A stretch of 64,000 bases of DNA from positions 1,702,001 through 1,766,000 of the forward strand of contig NZ_CP094669.1 of the NCBI RefSeq assembly GCF_022827545.1, written 5' to 3'. The notes beneath the pieces were generated by a model. That model was not told the DNA's origin. It saw only the letters and a program-made list of their open reading frames with translations, and made no database searches. Positions 25,918 to 34,491 of the stretch are shown in pieces (within the stretch, counting starts at the first letter, position 1; the number at the start of each line of letters is the position of its first letter). The stretch is from Hymenobacter tibetensis (lineage in GTDB: Bacteria > Bacteroidota > Bacteroidia > Cytophagales > Hymenobacteraceae). Both the position numbers and the translations under genes were made by a program.

Positions 25918-28806
25918 ATGTTGCGTACGTTACTCTTTCGTTTGGCTCGACGCGGGCCTTTGCTGCTACTGGTAGGGCTCCTTAGCTTGGCATCCCAGGC
26001 AAAGGCCACGCACATTCGAGCTGGCGACATTCAGTCCAAAGTTGATACCACGGCAAACTACAACCCACGCCGGATCTTCTTCCGGCTAACCCTCTATTGC
26101 CGGGACCCTGTTAACAATGCCGTTCCCGATCAAAATAATGCGCAGATCTACTTTGGAGATGGTAGCTGTGCGGTAGTGAACCGAACTAGTAACGTGCTGG
26201 TACAGCCAGATATACGGCGCTACATTTACGACTTCGAGCACACGTATAACGCTGCTAGTACCAGTCCTTACGTTGTTAGCTTTATTGGCGAGAACCGAAA
26301 TCGGGGAATTCTGAACATGGAAAACTCCGTGAATCAGTCTTTTTATATCTCTACTACAGTCACTATTGACCCTTCTTTATTGCAAAACAGCTCGCCGGTG
26401 CTCACAAAACCGGCCATCGACAATGCAACGGTTGCTCAGGTTTTCCGGCATAACCCAGCGGCGTACGACGCCGATGGCGATTCTCTCGCGTACGAACTAT
26501 TCTACAGCCAACAGGCGGGCCTCGCGTCAGCAGTAATGGGTTGCCGGCCCTCACCTGCCACGGTGCCCGGCTATGTAGCTCCCAACAACCTGACCCCAGC
26601 TAGCTTGAATGGCGCCCAGGTGCCTTACAGTGGCCCACCAGTGGGCGTGCCTGGAAGCCAGTCTATTTTCGTGATGGACCCTATTACGGGTGATATCACT
26701 TGGAATTCACCTGGCACAGTAGGAGAGTACAATTTTGCTTTCAAGGTAAAAGAGTTTCGACGGATTCCTGGTGGTTTCTACCGCCAGATAAGTGAGGTAA
26801 TCCGGGATATGCAGGTGACGGTACGCCCGACCACCAACCGGTTGCCCAACCTGATTATCCCGCCTGACTTGTGCGTAGTAGCGGGTACGCCTGTGGTAGG
26901 AAACGTAACGGCCACCGACCCCGATGCCAACCGGATCCGGCTGTATGCCAACAGCGGAATTATCCCACCGGCCACCTTCATTCAGAACCTAACGGGGCCA
27001 CCTACTGCAACCGGCACTTTCCGCTGGACTCCGGATTGCAATGACATTCGGGCTACTCCCATTCAAGTGGTGTTCAACGCCGAAGACCAGCCAACGGGCC
27101 TTAACTCGTTGCCTTTAACGGACATCAAAACCTGGAACATTACGGTTATTGGGCCAGCCCCCCAAAACCTACGGGTGGAGCCACTGGGAGCGCCGGTGCG
27201 CTCGGCAAGGCTAACCTGGAACAGCTATATCTGCCGTAAACCCGGAGCCCGCATTCTGATCTATCGCCGGGAGGGCTCAAATGGAGGAGACTTCGGCCCC
27301 TGCGTGACGGGCATTCCTGCCTCCGCAGGCTACACCCAAATCGGGACGCTCACGTACGCCGGCACCAACGACCTAGTGCAGTTTGTGGACGACCGTGGCG
27401 GCCAGGGCTTAGAGCGGGGCAAAACGTATTGCTACCGAATTTATGTGGAGTTCCCATTGCCTGGCCGTGGAGCAAGCTTGGCTTCGGCTGAGGCCTGTGT
27501 TGACTTCCCTGGTCGGCCGCTGGTGATGCGCAACGTGACCGTGGATCAGACGGCTACTAGTAGTGGCCGCATCACAGTTCGCTGGACCAAACCTACTAGC
27601 ACTCCTGCCTTCCCCAACCCCCAGCAGTATCGCTTGCTGCGGGCCACTGGGCAGACCGACGTGGCTGCTTCTTTCACGCAGATAGCGCTTATCAACAACG
27701 TCAACGACACCACGTACGTGGACAACGACCCTTCGCTGGACACGCAGAACCGCTCTTACAGCTATAAGGTGGAATTCCTTAGTGCCAATGCCGTAACCGA
27801 AACCGCTGTTCGGGCATCTAGCGTGCGGGTTGATGGCACGGCAATTCCGGCAACCACTGCGGGGACGCTAAACGCTATTGCGCTGCGCTGGACCTATGCT
27901 GTGCCGTGGGACAATACGCGGCGCCCTACTACCATCTACCGCAAGGGACCCAATCAGCAGGATCCTTTCGTAGCAATTGCTACCGTTACAAGCACCGCAA
28001 CCGGCGGAACATACCGGGATGAAGGCACAGCCACGCAACGCTTAGTGCGTGGGCAGACCTATTGCTACTATGTGGAAACCAACGGTACCTACAACGCCCC
28101 GCGGCTGCCCGACCAGCTAATTAACCTGAGCCAGCAACAGTGCATTGTCTTGCGCAACGTGCCGTGTGCTCCCGTCCTGACTTTGCAGCGGCCTAACTGT
28201 GATAGTCTGGCTAGTCGGTTGTTTGATTTGCCGGCAACGCCCATCACTGGTCCCGTGTACACCAACAATCTGAGTTGGACGCTGAGCAACAATCCTACTG
28301 ACTGCAGCCGCAGCATTGTTTCGTACGACATTTATTATTCGCCGAACAGCGAAGATTCCTTGCGCTTCCTGACCTCGGTGCCGGGCACGCAGCTGTCGTA
28401 TCAGCATCGGAACCTACAGTCGGAGGTGGGATGCTACGCGGTGCAGGCTGTGGATTCGAGCGGGATTCGCAGTGTGCGTAGCAACCGCGAGTGCAAAGAA
28501 GATTGCCAGCTGTTTTTGCTGCCTAACATCTTCACGCCCAACGGCGACGGCAAAAACGACACCTTCCGACCCAAGGTGTTCACGCCTATTCGCCGGACGC
28601 ATTTCATGGCCTTCAACCGCTGGGGCGTCAAGATCTACGACAGCAGCTCCGACCCGCTCATCAACTGGACTGGCGGTAGTCGTGCTGAAGGTGGCAGCGC
28701 ATCTTCTGTAGTGGAAGGCATGTACTACTACCAGGCCGAGGTGGAGTTCAACAACGTCAGTCAAACCAAACGCACTTACAAAGGCTGGGTGCAAATCACG
28801 CGCTAA
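25918..28806 (+). CDS. large secreted protein with fibronectin-like domains and T9SS type B sorting domain
   Basis: A 962-residue exported protein. The signal peptide ends near residue 31 (SLASQAKA), followed by THIRAGDIQ, an opening common in Bacteroidota gliding-type surface proteins. The middle (about 420-720) has repeated fibronectin-type III-like modules (for example TLNAIALRWTY). The last ~95 residues, starting LPNIFTPNGDGKNDTFRP and including FNRWGVKIYDS, are the gliding-motility C-terminal (type B sorting) domain that directs export by the type IX system. The ATG at 25918 gives the best signal peptide; an upstream TTG at 25879 is possible. Likely surface or adhesion role; ligand unknown. 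Confidence 0.88.
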   Translation: MLRTLLFRLARRGPLLLLVGLLSLASQAKATHIRAGDIQSKVDTTANYNPRRIFFRLTLYCRDPVNNAVPDQNNAQIYFGDGSCAVVNRTSNVLVQPDIRRYIYDFEHTYNAASTSPYVVSFIGENRNRGILNMENSVNQSFYISTTVTIDPSLLQNSSPVLTKPAIDNATVAQVFRHNPAAYDADGDSLAYELFYSQQAGLASAVMGCRPSPATVPGYVAPNNLTPASLNGAQVPYSGPPVGVPGSQSIFVMDPITGDITWNSPGTVGEYNFAFKVKEFRRIPGGFYRQISEVIRDMQVTVRPTTNRLPNLIIPPDLCVVAGTPVVGNVTATDPDANRIRLYANSGIIPPATFIQNLTGPPTATGTFRWTPDCNDIRATPIQVVFNAEDQPTGLNSLPLTDIKTWNITVIGPAPQNLRVEPLGAPVRSARLTWNSYICRKPGARILIYRREGSNGGDFGPCVTGIPASAGYTQIGTLTYAGTNDLVQFVDDRGGQGLERGKTYCYRIYVEFPLPGRGASLASAEACVDFPGRPLVMRNVTVDQTATSSGRITVRWTKPTSTPAFPNPQQYRLLRATGQTDVAASFTQIALINNVNDTTYVDNDPSLDTQNRSYSYKVEFLSANAVTETAVRASSVRVDGTAIPATTAGTLNAIALRWTYAVPWDNTRRPTTIYRKGPNQQDPFVAIATVTSTATGGTYRDEGTATQRLVRGQTYCYYVETNGTYNAPRLPDQLINLSQQQCIVLRNVPCAPVLTLQRPNCDSLASRLFDLPATPITGPVYTNNLSWTLSNNPTDCSRSIVSYDIYYSPNSEDSLRFLTSVPGTQLSYQHRNLQSEVGCYAVQAVDSSGIRSVRSNRECKEDCQLFLLPNIFTPNGDGKNDTFRPKVFTPIRRTHFMAFNRWGVKIYDSSSDPLINWTGGSRAEGGSASSVVEGMYYYQAEVEFNNVSQTKRTYKGWVQITR

Positions 28807-28839
28807 GAGAGTAGGACTGCGTTGCGTTTTACCTTCAAG

Positions 28840-28867
28840 AAGCCCGCTACCCATTGGTAGCGGGCTT
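28840..28867 (+). terminator. terminator after the T9SS surface protein
   Basis: A 12-bp perfect stem (28840-28851 with 28856-28867), 4-nt loop, followed by TTTTATT, 34 bp past the stop codon. Confidence 0.85.
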
Positions 28868-28921
28868 TTTTATTCCTGCTATCTTGCCACCCCATCCTCT
28901 TTTTCCTCCGACTTCCTCTTT

Positions 28922-29812
28922 ATGAAAGCAGTTGTTTTTCCCGGCCAAGGTAGCCAGTTCAGCGGCATGGGCCGAGACTTATACGAGCATCATCCCGCCG
29001 CAAAAACCTTGATGGACCAAGCCAACGATATTCTCGGGTTTTCGCTCACGGATATCATGTTCACAGGCACTGAGGACGACCTGCGCCGCACTGACGTAAC
29101 GCAGCCAGCTATCTTCCTGCACTCTGTAGCTCTGGCCGCGGTGTTGCCCGATCTGGCGCCCGACATGGTGGCTGGTCATTCGTTAGGTGAGTTTTCGGCG
29201 CTGGTGGCCGCTAAGGTGCTACGTTTCGAAGATGCCCTTCGGCTAGTAGCTCAGCGGGCCCAAGCCATGCAGGCCGCCTGCCAAGAACAACCCGGTACCA
29301 TGGCTGCTATCCTGGCCCTCGATGATGATACCACGGCCCGCATCTGCCAGGAAATAACCGATGGTGGCAACGTGGTAGTAGCGGCCAATTACAACTGTCC
29401 CGGTCAGCTGGTGGTATCAGGTTCGCAGCGCGGTATCGAGCTTGCCTGCGAGCAGTTGAAAGCGGCTGGTGCCAAGCGCGCCCTGCCGCTGCCCGTAGGA
29501 GGCGCGTTTCATTCGCCCCTCATGCAGTCAGCAGAAGCCGCTTTGGCAGCTGCTATTGCTGAAACCACCTTCTCGGTAGGCATCTGCCCGGTGTATCAGA
29601 ACGTGGACGCTGCGCCGCACACCGACCCGGAGGAGATTCGCGCCAACTTGGTGCGCCAGCTTACGGCTCCTGTGCGTTGGACCCAAAGCGTGCAGCGTAT
29701 GGTGCAGGATGGTGCTACCGAGTTTGTGGAATGTGGTCCAGGCAAAGTGTTGCAAGGCTTGGTGAAGAAGATTGCGCCCGAAATAACAGTTAGCTCGGCC
29801 TCGGTTGCATGA
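28922..29812 (+). CDS. fabD: malonyl-CoA:ACP transacylase FabD
   Basis: A 296-residue malonyl-CoA:acyl-carrier-protein transacylase for fatty acid synthesis. It has FPGQGSQ near 6-12, the active-site GHSLGE with Ser87, and FHSPLM with the second catalytic His near 200. Length is typical. The stop overlaps the next gene's start (ATGA), so the two are coupled. Confidence 0.96.
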   Translation: MKAVVFPGQGSQFSGMGRDLYEHHPAAKTLMDQANDILGFSLTDIMFTGTEDDLRRTDVTQPAIFLHSVALAAVLPDLAPDMVAGHSLGEFSALVAAKVLRFEDALRLVAQRAQAMQAACQEQPGTMAAILALDDDTTARICQEITDGGNVVVAANYNCPGQLVVSGSQRGIELACEQLKAAGAKRALPLPVGGAFHSPLMQSAEAALAAAIAETTFSVGICPVYQNVDAAPHTDPEEIRANLVRQLTAPVRWTQSVQRMVQDGATEFVECGPGKVLQGLVKKIAPEITVSSASVA

Positions 29813-31014
29813 CTAACCGACGCTTCGCGTGGGTAAGCAAAGCGGCTTGGTTGGACCGCCAGGGCCTCGAGATGGCCTTGGCGGCTATTGTGTTGTTGAG
29901 CCTGTACACTTACGCTTGGGGCACCGGCCCAGCTACCACGCCTGATTCGTGGCACTACTTGGAGGCAGCTCGTAGCTGGGAAGCAGCCGGCAAGTTGGTG
30001 AGCCCAACGGGGACACCGTACGTGTTCTGGGGGCCGCTTTACCCAGTGTTGCTTGCTTGGTTTGGAGCAGCGCAGTATCCAGCACAGGCCGTAGCGTGGC
30101 TCCACACTCTGGGGCTGTTAGGAAGCTGGCTAAGCTGGACCTGGCTTGGTGCACAGGTTCTGGGTTCAGAAACAACCTGGAAGCGGCTGTATCCTTGGGT
30201 GTTAGCGCTGAGTACTCCGTGGTTGGTTACTGCTAAGTTTGTGTGGTCGGAAACAGTATTTCTACTGCTGTTTTCGATATACATAATTGCCCTGTATCAG
30301 TACCTGATATCTAGCCGATTGAAGTGGTTGTTCACAGCTACTGGGGTTGGTATGTTGCTGCCTTTGCAGCGTACAGCGGGCTTGTTTTTGCTGGCTGGAG
30401 TAGCAATAGGGTTGGTAGCCGGATACGGCCGGTTGCTATGGGCATACGGCTGGTGGCTACCATTGCATCTGGCGTTAAGTGTAGCAGGCGGCGTAGTATG
30501 GCAACTGCACGTGCAGCGCACGGGCCTCGACGATCCACTCATTGTCTACAGCAAGGCTGCCTGGGGAATTCAGCCGCTCAGTGACTTTAGCTTTGTGCTG
30601 TTGCGGTGGGTGCTCCCGTTACCGTTCCCGGTAGGAGCTGTGTCGTGGCTGTACTTGGTAGGCGGCGCGTTGCTGGTAGTGGTGCTGACTGCAGGAGCCA
30701 CTGAGTTGGGTCGGTTTAGTAGGATGCTGTCCGTAGTAATTGCTGTGTACATCGGCTGGCACGTGCTAAGCCATATACTAAGCCGAGGAGCGGCTGGACC
30801 TCATGATAGTGAGCGGTATGCTGCCGTATTGTTTGGGCCCGTTGCGCTGCTCCTGTTTGGGGCATTGCGCCGTGGTTTGGCAAAAAGGCCGCGAGTAGTG
30901 TATGGAATAGTAGCACTAGTACTTATCTATTCCGCTGTACGGGTGTGGCATAATGCAGTATTCTGTCACCAACTGCAAACACCGGTACTTACTGTGCAGC
31001 ATGTGATTCACTAA
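29809..31014 (+). CDS. polytopic membrane protein, GT39/ArnT-like glycosyltransferase fold
   Basis: A 401-residue protein with about ten membrane helices. The first periplasmic loop reads TPDSWHYLEAARSW and then GPLYPVLLAWFG, the pattern seen in dolichyl-phosphate-mannose/ArnT-type (GT39/GT-C) enzymes, where an Asp in this loop is catalytic. It probably transfers a lipid-linked sugar outside the membrane, but substrate and acceptor cannot be told. It overlaps fabD by 4 bp, an unexpected partner for a fatty-acid gene. Confidence 0.6.
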   Translation: MTNRRFAWVSKAAWLDRQGLEMALAAIVLLSLYTYAWGTGPATTPDSWHYLEAARSWEAAGKLVSPTGTPYVFWGPLYPVLLAWFGAAQYPAQAVAWLHTLGLLGSWLSWTWLGAQVLGSETTWKRLYPWVLALSTPWLVTAKFVWSETVFLLLFSIYIIALYQYLISSRLKWLFTATGVGMLLPLQRTAGLFLLAGVAIGLVAGYGRLLWAYGWWLPLHLALSVAGGVVWQLHVQRTGLDDPLIVYSKAAWGIQPLSDFSFVLLRWVLPLPFPVGAVSWLYLVGGALLVVVLTAGATELGRFSRMLSVVIAVYIGWHVLSHILSRGAAGPHDSERYAAVLFGPVALLLFGALRRGLAKRPRVVYGIVALVLIYSAVRVWHNAVFCHQLQTPVLTVQHVIH

Positions 31015-31204
31015 TTGGTTACGGTTGCTAGAGTATCTGTCATCTTAGGGTAATAGCTGAATAAAGCGTTAACACACCTGCTATTCACTAATTTGTAAGA
31101 TCATTTAGTGCTGTTATACAAAACATAGGGGTGAGACAATAAACGAGTTTGTTTTAATAGCGGGAGTATGCAGTATACTCGCTGACCCTCAGTCGGGAGG
31201 TTTC

Positions 31205-31690
31205 TTATTGATTTATCCTCTTAACTTCTAGCTCGTCTGGGCAAGTTGCCAGCACCTCGGCCAAAGTACGGCCCAAACTCGGATGCACTACATCAGCGGC
31301 AATTTCGGCTAGTGGTACCAAAGCGAAACGACGTTCTGGCAAGCGGGGGTGGGGCACGGTAAGGCGAGGCGTGTCAAGCACGAGGGTATCGTACAAGAGA
31401 ATATCCACGTCCAGGGTGCGGGCGCCCCACCGAACACGTCGTTGCCGGCCAGCTAACTGCTCGGTTTGCAAGCAGGCGTCCAGCAACGCTTCCGGTAGGA
31501 GAGAGGTATGCACGCGCACTGCCTGGTTCAGAAAAGCAGGCTGATCCTTTAGCCCCCAGGCCGCCGTCTCGTACGTGCCCGATACAGCCTCTACGGTGCC
31601 AGCGGTAGCTGCTAGCTGCTGCACCGCTTCGCGCAAAAGAACGGCCCGGTCGCCGAGGTTAGAGCCGAGCAAGAGATAAGCAACAGGCAT
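31205..31690 (-). CDS. folK: 6-hydroxymethyl-dihydropterin pyrophosphokinase FolK
   Basis: A 161-residue HPPK for folate synthesis, transferring pyrophosphate from ATP to hydroxymethyl-dihydropterin. The start LLLGSNLGDR and the central RRVRWGARTLDVDILLYD with the two metal-binding Asp residues are diagnostic, and PHPRLPERRFALVPL follows. Complete and of normal length. It converges with the preceding glycosyltransferase-like gene. Confidence 0.96.
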   Translation of the reverse strand: MPVAYLLLGSNLGDRAVLLREAVQQLAATAGTVEAVSGTYETAAWGLKDQPAFLNQAVRVHTSLLPEALLDACLQTEQLAGRQRRVRWGARTLDVDILLYDTLVLDTPRLTVPHPRLPERRFALVPLAEIAADVVHPSLGRTLAEVLATCPDELEVKRINQ

Positions 31691-31772
31691 AATAGACTAG
31701 ATTCTGGAAGGGGGGGGCTGGGCAGCAACGCCGGTGTACGAGCTAGCAAGCGGCATCTGGTTGGTGAACTGC

Positions 31773-32645
31773 TTATTTCAAGGTGCGGCGCAAAAAATCA
31801 AGTGTAGCCGCGGCAGCTTGCTGCGCCTCAGCTGGCAAGTGCTTGGACTGCCACGGATGGCTCCCACCGAAGTTATGCGTGACGGCGGGGAGAAGTAGCA
31901 GTTCTGCGTCGGGTTTCCAGTCCTTCAATTCATGGGCACGCTGTACGGGCACGGTTTCATCTTGGTCGCCGTGGAGTATTAGCAGCGGTTGGTGCAGCTT
32001 GCGCCGTACGATATGCGGAATGTCGAGGCGGAGGCGGTTGGCGTGGTAGTCCTCTACAATCTGATAGTAGAGCGGAAGCTGCTGCTTGGTGCGGCTGTTC
32101 TCCACGTAATATACACCTTGCTGCTCCCACTGCTGCATGAGTTCCTGCGGCCAGTTGGGGTTGATGTTGTTGACGGCAGCCCACGTAACCACTGCCTGTA
32201 TGCGCGGATCTTCAGCCGCTTTGAGCAGCACCAAGCCCCCACCGCGGCTATGCCCAATCAGGGCTAAGCGGGTCAGGTCGGTTTCAGCGGCCGGAATGCC
32301 AGTAGCAGTTGGTTGTTCCAGGCAATCAAGCAACGTACCGATATCGTCGAGCTCCAAGGAGAAGTTGTTTTGCCCGAAAGCTTCCAGGTCTTCTAAGTCG
32401 CCGGTGCCGCCTACCACCAAGCCGTTGTGCGACAAGTTGAGCTTCACGAAGACAACGGCTTGCTGCGCAAAATAATCGGCCAGTAAGTTGAAGTGTCCCC
32501 AGTCTTTGAAGCCCTTGAAGCCGTGCACAAACACCACTACGGGCTTGGGTTGGCCATCGGGCACGTAGCGGGCATCAGCCGCGAAAGACCGACTGTGGCG
32601 GGTACTGGACAGGTGAAAATCGAGGCGAATAGGTGCTACAGGCAT
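31773..32645 (-). CDS. alpha/beta hydrolase, dienelactone-hydrolase-like
   Basis: A 290-residue cytoplasmic alpha/beta hydrolase. It shows the oxyanion region VFVHGFKGFKDWG (39-51), the nucleophile elbow GHSRGGG with Ser133, ILHGDQDETVP with the acid residue and THNFGGSHPW near the end for the catalytic His. The family includes dienelactone hydrolases and acyl esterases; the substrate is not evident. It lies 82 bp upstream of folK on the same strand. Confidence 0.85.
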   Translation of the reverse strand: MPVAPIRLDFHLSSTRHSRSFAADARYVPDGQPKPVVVFVHGFKGFKDWGHFNLLADYFAQQAVVFVKLNLSHNGLVVGGTGDLEDLEAFGQNNFSLELDDIGTLLDCLEQPTATGIPAAETDLTRLALIGHSRGGGLVLLKAAEDPRIQAVVTWAAVNNINPNWPQELMQQWEQQGVYYVENSRTKQQLPLYYQIVEDYHANRLRLDIPHIVRRKLHQPLLILHGDQDETVPVQRAHELKDWKPDAELLLLPAVTHNFGGSHPWQSKHLPAEAQQAAAATLDFLRRTLK

Positions 32646-32663
32646 GCGACGAAGATACGTAGT

Positions 32664-32790
32664 GGTGAGTAGTGCAATAGTGAACTGGTGAGTTGATGAG
32701 TTTAACGTTCCAGCAGCGCGTGTTTGCGCAAGTGACGCAAATTGAACATCAAACTCACCCGTTCACCCGTTCACTATCGCACTACTTACC
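32664..32790. repeat. long imperfect inverted repeat in a divergent promoter region
   Basis: Two 47-nt arms (32664-32710 and 32744-32790) match at 38 of 47 positions when one is reversed and complemented, with a 33-nt loop. The arms are built from recurring words such as GTGAGT and GTGAAC. It lies between two divergent genes, so it cannot be a terminator. It resembles the ftsA-ftsZ hairpin in design. Confidence 0.75.
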
Positions 32791-32850
32791 ATCTCGCCAC
32801 TCACTATTTCACCACTTTCCCCGTATCATTGCAGCGCTCAAAGCCGCTGC

Positions 32851-33831
32851 ATGAACGTTACGCTGGACCAGATACAGGCACCTATTGCCACCGAAATGGC
32901 GGAATTCGAACAGAAATTCCGGGCGTCCATGCAAACCAAGGTGTTGCTCCTCGATAAAATCATGGGCTACATCGTGAAGCGCAAGGGCAAGCAGATACGG
33001 CCCATGTTCGTGTTTTTTACGGCCAAAATCAGCGGCGGCGACCCGCTGCCCGAAGCCACCTACCGCGGGGCGGCCCTCATCGAACTGCTGCATACGGCCA
33101 CGCTCGTGCACGACGATGTGGTAGATGAAAGTAATTACCGGCGGGGCTTCTTTTCCATCAACGCCCTCTGGAAAAACAAGATTGCCGTACTCGTAGGCGA
33201 CTATCTGCTAAGCAAAGGGTTGCTGCTGAGCCTCGAGAACGACGATTACGCGCTGCTCAAACTTGTAAGCAATGCCGTGCGCGAACTAAGCGAAGGCGAG
33301 CTGCTACAAATCGAAAAAGCCCGCCGCCTCGACATCACCGAGGACGTATACTTCGACATCATTCGCCAGAAAACGGCTTCCCTAATTGCCTCTTGCTGCG
33401 CCGTTGGGGCGGCGTCCGCCGGTGCCGACGCCGAAACCATTGAGCGGGCCCGGCTCTTCGGCGAGAAAGTAGGCATGGCCTTTCAAATCAAGGACGACTT
33501 GTTTGACTTCGGTACTGCCGAAATCGGCAAGCCAGTGGGTATCGACATCAAAGAAAAGAAGATGACGCTGCCCCTAATTTACTCGTTGCAGCAAACCGAC
33601 TGGCTCACCAAGCGCCGAGTTATCTACAACGTGAAAAACAACGACGGCCGCAAAGACCGGGTGCAGTCCGTTATCGAGTTTGTGAAGAAGACCGGCGGGC
33701 TGGAGTACGCCATTGGTGTGATGGAGAAATACCGCAACGAAGCTCTGAATATCCTGCGCACCTTCCCGGCTTCGCCATCTCGTGATTCTTTGGAACAACT
33801 GATCAATTATACCATCGAGCGGAGCCATTAA
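32851..33831 (+). CDS. trans-polyprenyl diphosphate synthase
   Basis: A 326-residue isoprenyl diphosphate synthase that extends allylic diphosphates with isopentenyl diphosphate. Both Asp-rich motifs are present: LVHDDVVDES (86-95) and FQIKDDLFDF near 213-222, plus GKQIRPM (47-52). It makes a long-chain product, most likely the side chain of menaquinone (octaprenyl/heptaprenyl type), but the chain length cannot be read safely. Confidence 0.93.
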   Translation: MNVTLDQIQAPIATEMAEFEQKFRASMQTKVLLLDKIMGYIVKRKGKQIRPMFVFFTAKISGGDPLPEATYRGAALIELLHTATLVHDDVVDESNYRRGFFSINALWKNKIAVLVGDYLLSKGLLLSLENDDYALLKLVSNAVRELSEGELLQIEKARRLDITEDVYFDIIRQKTASLIASCCAVGAASAGADAETIERARLFGEKVGMAFQIKDDLFDFGTAEIGKPVGIDIKEKKMTLPLIYSLQQTDWLTKRRVIYNVKNNDGRKDRVQSVIEFVKKTGGLEYAIGVMEKYRNEALNILRTFPASPSRDSLEQLINYTIERSH

Positions 33832-33890
33832 GGGCTGTAGTACGGTGTTGCTTTGCTAATACTGCCTCGAAAGTCAACAACTGTTATACA

Positions 33891-33924
33891 CCAAAACGGC
33901 TTGCTATGAGGCAAGCCGTTTTGG
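33891..33924 (+). terminator. terminator after the polyprenyl synthase
   Basis: A 14-bp perfect stem (33891-33904 with 33911-33924), 6-nt loop, then TTTTGC. Positioned between converging genes, so it may work in both directions. Confidence 0.82.
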
Positions 33925-33989
33925 TTTTGCTGGCTAACATCTATGTGGAGCCGGCTTCAAATTTCGTGTGCTCAAGAAAGCGCAGTATG

Positions 33990-34289
33990 CTACTGGGCTA
34001 TCTGGTATTCCACGCTTTCAGGCTTCACTTCCGATACTTCGAACGTGACACCATCGAAGGTGCTTTTTACGGTGATTTCGTGGATCATTTCGCAGCCGGG
34101 GCACTTAATTTCTTCTGTTTCAAACTGCCCGTCGTCTTCGGTGGAGTTGGCCAAGTGGTCGGGGGCGGGTACGCCTAAGAGGTCGGTGAAGACTTCTGTA
34201 TGGCAGTGGTTGCACTCGAACTTCAAGCCCACGGTGCGGCCCTGTAACTCATCGAGGGGGGCGGGGGTGTTTTTCTGCTGAATCCACAT
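33990..34289 (-). CDS. small zinc-ribbon-like protein
   Basis: A 99-residue protein with two Cys pairs, CNHC (26-29) and CPGC (63-66), suitable for one zinc site, and a C-terminal beta-rich acidic region. I chose the ATG at 34289 because it starts just before the conserved-looking part; the longer reading adds 29 residues. I do not recognise the family; a nucleic-acid or protein-interaction role would be a guess. Confidence 0.7.
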   Translation of the reverse strand: MWIQQKNTPAPLDELQGRTVGLKFECNHCHTEVFTDLLGVPAPDHLANSTEDDGQFETEEIKCPGCEMIHEITVKSTFDGVTFEVSEVKPESVEYQIAQ

Positions 34290-34491
34290 AAGGACGATGA
34301 TTTGGTTTTGGAAAGGAAGAGTAGACCGGGACACTAGCAACACCTCGTTGCAGCAGCCCGTTGGGTGTGTACGCACTACTCGGTCGTTTGTGTTGTGTTG
34401 GACGCAGATATATACGGGGGCGTGCTGGTCGTATGCAGGCTAGCTGCTACACTTGCTGTTACTTCCCACTTCCCTTTCAGCCTGTTTCTAT

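Noticed and set aside
31159..31183. Small hairpin between the GT39-like gene and folK
   Set aside because: Only a 6-bp core stem without a T-tract on either strand; too weak to call a terminator.
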